Source: Akkermansiaceae bacterium UBA5020 (lineage in GTDB: Bacteria; Verrucomicrobiota; Verrucomicrobiia; Verrucomicrobiales; DEV007). Taken from it: a DNA stretch of 59,037 bases. A program made the translations under genes and the position numbers. Every line of letters begins with the position of its first letter. The stretch's first letter is position 1. The stretch covers positions 129,327-188,363 of the forward strand of contig DGXY01000075.1 of assembly GCA_002396885.1 (NCBI GenBank), read 5' to 3'. This document shows positions 9,409-16,517 of the stretch, one piece after another. The notes under the pieces are model-generated. The model was not told the DNA's origin. It did no database searches and saw nothing but the letters and a program-made list of their open reading frames with translations.

Positions 9409-9530
9409 GGGGAGAGTCGGACGTTGAAGCGTGGAAGGAAGAAAGGAACCTACCGGAGGTGTGTTCTCGCCTTGGCGGGATCCGGCCTTCTATGTTATGA
9501 AACGCTCGCCGTGAAATCCAAGTGAATCTT

Positions 9531-10991
9531 ATGAATAAAATCGCCCTCTTTTGTCTGCTTTCCATCGCCGCCTTGTCCTCCTCTCCGGCCGCCGAAAGGC
9601 TCCCGAACGTCGTCATCATTTTCACTGATGACCAGGGCTATGGCGACATCGGGGTGAACGGAGCCGAGGGCTTCGAAACGCCGAACCTCGATCGCATGGC
9701 CAAAGAGGGACGCCATTTCACCCGCTGGTATGCCGCCCAAGCCGTCTGCTCGGCCTCGCGCACCGCCTTGATGACCGGCTGCTATCCGAACCGCCTCGGC
9801 ATGCACGGGGCCCTCAGTCCCGGGAGCCGCCACGGCCTCAACCCCGAAGAGACCACCCTCGCCGAAGTCTTCAAGTCAAAGGGTTACGCCACTGCCGCCT
9901 TCGGCAAATGGCACCTTGGCGATCATGAGAAGTTTCTCCCGCTCCAGCAGGGCTTTGATGAATACTTCGGCATCCCCTACTCGAACGACATGTGGCCGCA
10001 GCATCCTGCCTCGAAAGACTTTCCCCCGCTGCCGCTCTACGAAGGAAACGAGCGCCTCCGCATCGCCGACGAGCACGACCAGCGCATGATGACGACCTGG
10101 CTCACGGCCCGTTCCGTCGATTTCATCAACCGCCATCGCGAGCAGCCCTTCTTCCTCTACGTCCCCCACCCCCAGCCGCACGTGCCGCTTTACGTCAGCG
10201 AACGCTTCGCCGGAACGACGAAACGCGGCCTCTTCGGCGACGTCATCGCCGAACTCGATTGGTCCGTCGGCGAAATCCTCAACGCCATCGACACGAACGG
10301 ACTCGCCGGGGAAACCCTCGTCATTTTCACAAGCGACAACGGCCCCTGGCTTTCCTACGGCACCCACGCCGGATCCTCAGGCCCCTTCCGCGAAGGCAAG
10401 GGCACCGCGTGGGAAGGCGGCGTCCGCGAGCCGACCGTGATGCGCTGGACCGGCACCATCCCCGCCGGAACCGTCTGCGACGAACCCGGAATGAATATCG
10501 ACCTCCTTCCCACCCTCGCCGCACTCATCGGCGCACCCCTCCCCGAACGCGAGATCGACGGCAAGGATCTCCTGCCCCTGCTCAAAGGGGTCGAAGGCGC
10601 GAAAAATCCCCACGAGGCCTACTGGTATTACTACAAGAACAACGAGCTCCACGCCGTCGCAAGCGGCACGTGGAAACTCGTGCTGCCGCACTCCTACCGG
10701 ACTCTCGACGGCAAACCGGGTGGTGACGGCGGACTGCCTTCACCCTATCAAAATCGCCAAACCGCACTCGCCCTCTACGATCTCGCGACCGACCCCGGCG
10801 AGACCCACGACCTCGCCGCCGCCCACCCTGACAAAGTCGCCGAACTGATGGAACACGCCGAAGCCGCCCGCGCCGAACTCGGCGACACCCTCACCAAGCA
10901 AAAAGGCTCTGGCACCCGCGAACCGGGCCGCCTCACTGCCGAGGAGGCCGCCGCGCTCGAGAAGCTGCACTGGCCGAAGGGGAAGAAGTGA
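9531..10991 (+). CDS. Type I sulfatase (arylsulfatase A-like), secreted
   Basis: A 486-residue formylglycine-dependent sulfatase. The ATG at 9531 (in-frame GTG at 9522) gives a signal peptide (ALFCLLSIAALSSSPAAE). Metal and active-site motifs are FTDDQGYGD at the N-terminus, then CSASR in AVCSASRTALMTGCYPNR, the C-x-A-x-R signature whose cysteine becomes formylglycine, then GKWHLG and SDNGPW. The length is typical. Substrate cannot be told from sequence; sulfated marine or plant glycans are usual for this family. It lies between minus-strand genes and is probably its own transcription unit. Confidence 0.95.
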   Translation: MNKIALFCLLSIAALSSSPAAERLPNVVIIFTDDQGYGDIGVNGAEGFETPNLDRMAKEGRHFTRWYAAQAVCSASRTALMTGCYPNRLGMHGALSPGSRHGLNPEETTLAEVFKSKGYATAAFGKWHLGDHEKFLPLQQGFDEYFGIPYSNDMWPQHPASKDFPPLPLYEGNERLRIADEHDQRMMTTWLTARSVDFINRHREQPFFLYVPHPQPHVPLYVSERFAGTTKRGLFGDVIAELDWSVGEILNAIDTNGLAGETLVIFTSDNGPWLSYGTHAGSSGPFREGKGTAWEGGVREPTVMRWTGTIPAGTVCDEPGMNIDLLPTLAALIGAPLPEREIDGKDLLPLLKGVEGAKNPHEAYWYYYKNNELHAVASGTWKLVLPHSYRTLDGKPGGDGGLPSPYQNRQTALALYDLATDPGETHDLAAAHPDKVAELMEHAEAARAELGDTLTKQKGSGTREPGRLTAEEAAALEKLHWPKGKK

Positions 10992-11060
10992 AGGGGCTGT
11001 GGAGTCGGAGCCAACAGGGTGCGATCCCCGACCAGACCGGGTTCCCTCACCCCCCGACCC

Positions 11061-11846
11061 TCACTTCATCAACTCCGCCAGCTTGTCCCCGATCGCATCT
11101 GCCCAGATCTGGTAGCCGGATTCGGAGAGGTGGAGGAAGTCGGGCATGGCCGCGGCGCTGAGATTACCGTCGACGACGGGAAACCTTCCGCCGATGTCGA
11201 GGAAGTGGACGGTCTTGCCGTCGTCGAGTTTGGCGATGGTGGCGTTGACCTGCTTTAGCTTCTCGTTGGCGACCCCCATCTTGCCGGTGGGCTTTTCACC
11301 GCGCGGGAAAACGGCGAGGAGGAGGATCTTCGCCTGCGGTTGTTTCGTCTTGATCGTGTCGACGATGGCGGTGATGCCCTTGGCGATGTCCTCGGCGGAA
11401 TCGCTGCCTGAATTGTTCGTCCCGATCATGAGCACGACCGCCTTCGGCTTGATGACTTCGAGTTCACCGTTTTCGATACGCCAGAGGACGTGCTGGGTGC
11501 GATCGCCGCCGATGCCGAAATTCACCGGATCGTATTTGCCGAAGGCCTCGTTCCAGATCGCGGTCTTGCTCCCCCAACCAGCGGTGATCGAGTCACCGAG
11601 GAAGACGAGCCGCGCCTTGCCCTCTTTCGCCTGGGCCACGAACCTCTCATGGGCGGCCGCGAAACCAGGATTGACGTTCCCGTCGTTGCCGAACTTCTGG
11701 GCGGCAACGTAGGCTTTCTGAGGGGGAAGAACGACGGCGGGTTTCGCCGGAGCCGGAGCCGGGGGCGCGGCCGGAGCAGCGGTTTGAGAGCGGGCGGAAA
11801 GCGCTAGGGAAAGGACGGCGAGGGAAACAAGCAGCGGGGATTTCAT
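11061..11846 (-). CDS. SGNH/GDSL hydrolase, PAF-acetylhydrolase-like
   Basis: A 261-residue secreted esterase-like protein. The ATG at 11846 gives a signal peptide followed by an Ala/Pro-rich linker (AAPAAPPAPAPAKPA). SGNH blocks are present: FLGDSITAGWG (nucleophile Ser), a Gly in IGGDRTQHVLWRIENGEL, MIGTNNSG (Asn), and DFLHLSESGYQIWADAI (Asp/His). The pattern IGGDRTQHVLWR is typical of the PAF-AH beta/gamma-like branch that often deacetylates glycans. Its 5' side abuts the composite repeat element at 11.93-12.25 kb, so its promoter must lie in or next to that element. Confidence 0.88.
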   Translation of the reverse strand: MKSPLLVSLAVLSLALSARSQTAAPAAPPAPAPAKPAVVLPPQKAYVAAQKFGNDGNVNPGFAAAHERFVAQAKEGKARLVFLGDSITAGWGSKTAIWNEAFGKYDPVNFGIGGDRTQHVLWRIENGELEVIKPKAVVLMIGTNNSGSDSAEDIAKGITAIVDTIKTKQPQAKILLLAVFPRGEKPTGKMGVANEKLKQVNATIAKLDDGKTVHFLDIGGRFPVVDGNLSAAAMPDFLHLSESGYQIWADAIGDKLAELMK

Positions 11847-11932
11847 GCGCCGCAGAATGAGGCCGCACGAACGAGGAGACAAGGCGGGAGTCCGGCGCGG
11901 TTGCGCCACGGGATCCAAGGCCTGGGGCTCGG

Positions 11933-12009
11933 GGCCGACCATCGAGCATAGAACAGGCGGCCTACCATCGAGCGGAAAAAGGCGGCCTACCATCGAGCAT
12001 CGAAGAGGC
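11933..12009. repeat. 26-bp tandem array (3 units), element copy 1
   Basis: Three units of GGCCTACCATCGAG plus a variable AG-rich tail start at 11933, 11959 and 11984; the next occurrence of GGCCTAC at 12010 begins the inverted-repeat arm. Period is 26, 25, 26. The first unit has GGCCGACC. The same 26-bp unit forms a seven-unit array at 29633. Confidence 0.85.
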
Positions 12010-12248
12010 GGCCTACGGAATACACAGAAAACACGGAATTACAGGAGACCGAGATCGATGCCACAGGCATCAAAATACACAGAAAACACGGAATTACAGG
12101 AGACCGAGATCGATGCCACAGGCATCAAAACTCAACGAATGCACGGAAAGGAAAGACTGGAAAGCCATCAAAAGCGTCCCGGAAAACTTGAATCGGTGTC
12201 CTTTGTTTCATGGATCTGATTCCGCGTGTTCCGTGTATTCCGTAGGCC
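12010..12248. repeat. Inverted-repeat pair enclosing 55-bp repeats, element copy 1
   Basis: The left arm at 12010-12039 starts GGCCTACGGAATACAC. The right arm at 12219-12248 is its reverse complement (ends GTGTATTCCGTAGGCC). About 27 of 30 positions pair by hand alignment. The enclosed DNA is two 55-bp tandem units plus a decayed third. The gap between the SGNH gene start (11846) and the dnaE stop (12282) is 435 bp and holds no gene besides this element. Confidence 0.8.
12019..12155. repeat. 55-bp tandem repeat, two full units and one decayed
   Basis: Units begin at 12019 and 12074 and are essentially identical; a diverged third copy starts at 12129 (period 55). Each unit starts AATACACAGAAAACACGG and contains the small hairpin GATGCC-ACA-GGCATC. 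The same unit, with a changed loop base, recurs three times at 29824-29988. Confidence 0.85.
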
Positions 12249-12281
12249 CTCCTCCCCGATCCGGAGGGATCCGCACTTCCC

Positions 12282-15200
12282 TCACACCACCCACAACTCA
12301 ATCCCCGAAGCCGACAAAAAGTCATCCGAAACGCGATACCTTCCTCCCGCCTCCATCGTGACAATCCGACCGTCTTCGGTCTTCACCCGGAGGTGCAGCG
12401 GCCGTTCACCGGGGTGGTCGGTCGCAGCGAGGCGGAGTTCTTCGATTGCGGAGAGGGCGTCGCGGCGGGCGTCAAGTTCGACGACGATGGGTTGGACTCT
12501 GGCCGGGGTCTCGTGGTGTCCGTTACGGCCATTGCTCCCGTTCGAAACGTGAGCGTTCATGAGCGGCGCCACGTAGTTCGGATCCTGGACGACGGCCTTG
12601 ATCTCATCAGCCATGAGACGGTTCGTTTCGGTGCGGGTATCCTGCTCGACCTTGGCCTTCAACTCGACCACGGTGCCCTTCACGAGGAGCTGATTGCACT
12701 TCTGGTAGGTCTCGTTCCAGACCATCACCTCGGTCGAGCCGGTGAAGTCTTCGAAGAGGAGCACGGCGAAGGGTTTGCCCTCGCGCTTGGTGTACTTGAC
12801 CGAGACTTCGCCGATCATGCCGGCGAAACGCTCGGGCTTTTTCCCGGGCCTCATCTGGGGCAGGTCGGCGAGGGTGGAGAACTTGCCCTTCTCGATGACG
12901 CCCCGGTATTCGTCGAGCGGGTGACCGGTGACGTAGAAGCCGAGGAGGTCCTTCTCGTGGGCGAGGTATTCGCGCTGGTTCCAGACGACGCGATCCTCCT
13001 CGATCACCTCAGGCGGAGCAGCGGCGGCCATGAGCTCGTTCATGTCGAAGAGCGAGGCCTGCCCGGTGGCGCGGTCGCGCTGGGCTGCGCTCGATCCGGC
13101 GATGACCTGCCCGACGCGAGAGAACATGTCGTCGCGCCGCTCCATCGTGAAGTCGAAGGCGCCAGCCTTGATGAGGTTCTCGAGGATCTTGCGGTTGACG
13201 GAGCGCCCGTCGAGGCGTCCCGCGAAATCCTCGAGCGATCTGAATTCGCCTTTCGCCTCGCGCTCGCGGATGACGGTCTCCATCGCGCCTTCGCCGACGT
13301 TCTTGACCGCGGCGAGACCGTAGCGGATCGCGTGACCTTCGGGGACGAACTTGAGCATGGACCGGTTCACATCGGGCGCGAGGATGGCGATGCCCATGCG
13401 CTGGCATTCGGCGACAAAGGTGGAGATCTTGTCGGTGTTGTTGACTTCGTTCGACAAGACCGCGGCCATGAACTCGACCGGGTAGTTCGCCTTGAGGTAG
13501 GCGGTGTGATAGCTGATGAGCCCGTAGGCGGCGGAGTGCGACTTGTTGAAGCCGTATCCCGCGAATTTTTCGAGAAGGTCGAAGATGTCGTTGGCCTGTT
13601 TCTCGGGGATGTTGTTCACCGACTTGCAGCCCGCGACGAAGGCGTTCCGCTGCTGGACCATCTTCGCGAGATCCTTTTTCCCCATGGCCCGCCGGAGAAG
13701 GTCGGCCTCGCCGAGGGAGTAGCCGGCGAGGAGGTTCGCGGCGCGCTGGACCTGCTCCTGGTAGATGAGGATGCCGTAGGTCTCCTTGCTCGCCTCTTCG
13801 AGGAGCGGGTGGAGGTATTGGACCTTTTTCTTGCCCTTCTTCCGCTCGATGAAATCGGGAATGAGCTCCATCGGACCCGGACGATAGAGGGCGATGAGCG
13901 CGATAATGTCCTCGATCCGGTTCACGTCGAACTGGCGGCAGAGGCTCATCATTCCGCCGGATTCGAGCTGGAACACAGCAGTCGTCTCGCCGCGGTTGAG
14001 GAGCTCGAAAGTGGCCTTGTCGTTGAAGCTCTCGTTGTCGAGGACGAAACCGGGCGTGTGCCGCTGGATCAGGTCGATGGCGTCCTGCATCACCGTGAGG
14101 GTCTTCAGGCCGAGGAAGTCCATCTTCAGCATGCCCAGGTCGGTGAGCGGGCTCATCGCATACTGGGTCACGACTTCCCCTTCCTTGCCGCGGATGAGGG
14201 GGACGTAGTTCGTCAGTTCGCGGTCGCCGATGACGATCCCGGCCGCGTGGATGCCGGTACCGCGGGTGAGGCCCTCGAGGAAGGTCGAGTATTTCCACAA
14301 CTCGCCGATCGTGGGATTGTTCGCGATCTCGGTGGCGAGCTCGGGATTCTTCTTCTTCGCGTCGACGAGGGTGATGTTCAACTCCGTCGGGATCATCTTC
14401 GCGATCCGGTCGCCTTCGGAGAAACTCAGCCCCATGACGCGCCCGACGTCACGCACGACGCTCTTCGCGCCGAGGGTGCCGAAGGTGACGATGTGCGAGA
14501 CGGCGCGCTCGCCGTATTTCCGCCGCACGTATTCGATTACCTCGGGACGCCGCGTCTGGCAGAAGTCGATGTCGATATCGGGCGGAGAGACCCGCTCGGG
14601 ATTGAGGAACCGCTCGAAAATGAGGCCGAAGCGCAGCGGACAGAGATCGGTGATGCCGAGCACGTAGGCGACGAGCGATCCCGCCGCCGATCCCCGGCCC
14701 GGACCAACAGGGACGCCGTTGTCCTTCGCCCACTTCACGAAATCCCAGGTGATGAGGAAGTAGGAGACGAAACCCATCTTCGCCATGACGCCGATCTCGT
14801 AGTCGAGACGGGTGCGCAGCTCCTCGTCCCTGCCCGCGCGCTCGCCGTAGCGCCAGGCGAGGCCCTCGTCGCAGACCTTGCGGAAGTACTCCTCGCGCAG
14901 GCTGCCATCGGGCGCCTCAAACTGCGGGTATTTTTCCGAACTGGTCGAGTCGAGGTGGATCGCGACATTGCACATGTCCGCGATGCGCAGGGTGTTGTCG
15001 CAGGCCTCGGGCAGATCCTTGAAGAGACGCCGCATTTCATTGGTCGTCTTGAAATAGACCTCGGGGGAATACTTCATCCGGTTCTCGTCCATGAGGAGCG
15101 AGCCGGTCCCGATGCAGATCATCACGTCGTGCGCGTCGTGGTCGGCCTGGTTGAGAAAGTGGACGTCGTTCGCGGCAACGAGGCCGAGACCATACTCTTT

Positions 15201-15818
15201 TCCAAACTGCACCATCTGCCGCGTGCAGGTGGCCTGCTCGGAAAAGCCGTGGTCGTGCACCTCGAGGAAAAAACGGTCCTTCCCGAAGATGTCGACGAAT
15301 TCACCAAGGCTCTTGCGCGCCGAATCGAGGTCCTCGTTCTGGATGAACTGGTTCACCTCGCCGTTGATGCAGCCGCTCAGGCAGATGAGGCCTTCGGAAT
15401 GCGCGGCGAGGGCCTCCTTGTCGATCCGCGGTTTGTAATACATCCCCTCGAGGTGGCCGAGGCTGACGAGCTTCATCAGGTTCGCGTAACCTTCGTTGGT
15501 CGAGGCGAGCAGGGTGATGTGCGAATTGCGCTTTTTCTTCTGCTTCCCGCCGACGGTGACGGGGTCGGCCTTCTTGTCGGTCAGGGCGACCCCGGGCGGG
15601 GTGAGGTAGGCCTCGCAGCCGATGATGGGTTTGATCCCCGCCTTCTTCGCCTTCTGATAAAACTCGATCGCCCCGAAGATGTTGCCGTGATCGGTCATCG
15701 CCACCGCCGGCATCTTGCAGCGCTCGACCTTCTTCATCAGATCCGCGATGCGCACCGCCCCGTCGAGGAGGGAATACTCGGTGTGCAGGTGGAGGTGGAT
15801 GAAGGGATCGGTCGGCAT
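12282..15818 (-). CDS. dnaE: DNA polymerase III alpha subunit
   Basis: A 1178-residue catalytic subunit of the replicative DNA polymerase, normal length for DnaE. The N-terminal PHP domain begins FIHLHLHTEYSLLDGA, with MTDHGNIFGA. The polymerase core has GPGRGSAAGSLVAYVLGI and the acidic motif PPDIDIDFCQTRR. The fingers and helix-hairpin-helix region include YGFNKSHSAAYGLISYHTAY. The OB-fold lies near residues 1000-1090 (FAGMIGEVSVKYTKREGK) and a short C-terminal tail follows. Start ATG at 15818. It is divergent from the toxin-antitoxin pair, with 137 bp between the starts. Confidence 0.97.
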   Translation of the reverse strand: MPTDPFIHLHLHTEYSLLDGAVRIADLMKKVERCKMPAVAMTDHGNIFGAIEFYQKAKKAGIKPIIGCEAYLTPPGVALTDKKADPVTVGGKQKKKRNSHITLLASTNEGYANLMKLVSLGHLEGMYYKPRIDKEALAAHSEGLICLSGCINGEVNQFIQNEDLDSARKSLGEFVDIFGKDRFFLEVHDHGFSEQATCTRQMVQFGKEYGLGLVAANDVHFLNQADHDAHDVMICIGTGSLLMDENRMKYSPEVYFKTTNEMRRLFKDLPEACDNTLRIADMCNVAIHLDSTSSEKYPQFEAPDGSLREEYFRKVCDEGLAWRYGERAGRDEELRTRLDYEIGVMAKMGFVSYFLITWDFVKWAKDNGVPVGPGRGSAAGSLVAYVLGITDLCPLRFGLIFERFLNPERVSPPDIDIDFCQTRRPEVIEYVRRKYGERAVSHIVTFGTLGAKSVVRDVGRVMGLSFSEGDRIAKMIPTELNITLVDAKKKNPELATEIANNPTIGELWKYSTFLEGLTRGTGIHAAGIVIGDRELTNYVPLIRGKEGEVVTQYAMSPLTDLGMLKMDFLGLKTLTVMQDAIDLIQRHTPGFVLDNESFNDKATFELLNRGETTAVFQLESGGMMSLCRQFDVNRIEDIIALIALYRPGPMELIPDFIERKKGKKKVQYLHPLLEEASKETYGILIYQEQVQRAANLLAGYSLGEADLLRRAMGKKDLAKMVQQRNAFVAGCKSVNNIPEKQANDIFDLLEKFAGYGFNKSHSAAYGLISYHTAYLKANYPVEFMAAVLSNEVNNTDKISTFVAECQRMGIAILAPDVNRSMLKFVPEGHAIRYGLAAVKNVGEGAMETVIREREAKGEFRSLEDFAGRLDGRSVNRKILENLIKAGAFDFTMERRDDMFSRVGQVIAGSSAAQRDRATGQASLFDMNELMAAAAPPEVIEEDRVVWNQREYLAHEKDLLGFYVTGHPLDEYRGVIEKGKFSTLADLPQMRPGKKPERFAGMIGEVSVKYTKREGKPFAVLLFEDFTGSTEVMVWNETYQKCNQLLVKGTVVELKAKVEQDTRTETNRLMADEIKAVVQDPNYVAPLMNAHVSNGSNGRNGHHETPARVQPIVVELDARRDALSAIEELRLAATDHPGERPLHLRVKTEDGRIVTMEAGGRYRVSDDFLSASGIELWVV

Positions 15819-15920
15819 TGGTGGGATGGGAAAGGGCGATCTTTAGCTTAGAGAGGGCCTCCCCGGGAGCAAGAGAGATTGTCGGGAAATCGCGCAGGGG
15901 TGGGACCGGAGCGGGGGGTG

Positions 15921-15949
15921 TTGACGGCGGGGAAGAGAACGGCTAAAAT
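15921..15949 (+). promoter_or_regulatory. Sigma-70-like promoter, likely leaderless start
   Basis: TTGACG at 15921-15926 and TAAAAT at 15944-15949 are separated by 17 bp, the optimal spacing. Transcription starting about 7 bases after the -10 box would begin at or next to the antitoxin ATG at 15956. No Shine-Dalgarno sequence is visible in the six bases between, which fits a leaderless mRNA. Confidence 0.6.
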
Positions 15950-15955
15950 CATTCC

Positions 15956-16165
15956 ATGAATCTCGATGAATTGGAATCGGCCGTTCTGGCCCTTCCCGAG
16001 AGGGACCGGAGGGCTTTGGCATACCGGATCTGGGAAAGCGTCGAGCTTAGCGAAGTCGAAGATTTGCTGCGCGAATGCGATAAGCGCGAACAGGAGTCGG
16101 ATGCCGCCTCAGATGGATGGACTGACGCAGATGAATTCCTCGAGAGTTTGAAGAGCCGCCTTTGA
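15956..16165 (+). CDS. Addiction module antitoxin (PF09720-like)
   Basis: A 69-residue acidic protein of the 'addiction module component' antitoxin type: MNLDELESAVLALPERDRRA matches the family's LxLPxxERxxLAxxLxxS start, and GWTDADEFL is typical of the C-terminus. It should bind and neutralise the RelE/ParE-type toxin encoded 4 bases downstream and repress their shared promoter. Start ATG at 15956 sits directly behind a good -10 box, so translation may be leaderless. Confidence 0.85.
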   Translation: MNLDELESAVLALPERDRRALAYRIWESVELSEVEDLLRECDKREQESDAASDGWTDADEFLESLKSRL

Positions 16166-16169
16166 GTCT

Positions 16170-16466
16170 GTGAAACTCGTCATCGCAATGGCCGCGAAGA
16201 AGGACATGCGCCAAGCGCTTTCCTGGTATGATGCGCGTTCCGATCAGGCGGGAGACCGTTTTCTTGAAGATCTCGGGGCCACCTTTCAGCGAATCAGGAA
16301 TGCCCCAACCCGATGGCGACCTCTGCGATTGGGAGATCCAAGACGAGTGATCCATATGGATACTTTCCCTTACACGGTCGTCTTCCGTGTCACCGTCGCG
16401 CAAATCCGGATTCTGGTCGTCAGACACGATGCTCGTCGCGAAGATTTCGGCCTGGACCGCTCTTGA
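16170..16466 (+). CDS. RelE/ParE family toxin
   Basis: A 98-residue small basic protein of the ParE/RelE superfamily. It begins with GTG at 16170, 4 bases after the antitoxin stop. Recognisable parts are AAKKDMRQALSWYDARSDQAGDRFLEDL (helical hairpin), PTRWRPL, and the terminal beta strands FPYTVVFRVTVAQIRILVVRHDAR, which end in the usual H-x-x-R. It probably inhibits gyrase or translation; sequence alone does not say which. The pair is complete and looks intact. Confidence 0.87.
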   Translation: MKLVIAMAAKKDMRQALSWYDARSDQAGDRFLEDLGATFQRIRNAPTRWRPLRLGDPRRVIHMDTFPYTVVFRVTVAQIRILVVRHDARREDFGLDRS

Positions 16467-16517
16467 ATTCCCCCACCCCCGCCTTGCCGGACCGGGCGCG
16501 CCGCCGTATCCATCCCC

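Noticed and set aside
12393..15851. Open plus-strand frame of 1152 codons opposite dnaE
   Set aside because: Mirror frame of a fully conserved DnaE protein, with composition rich in E/V/H/G/D as expected from reversed codons, and no domain.
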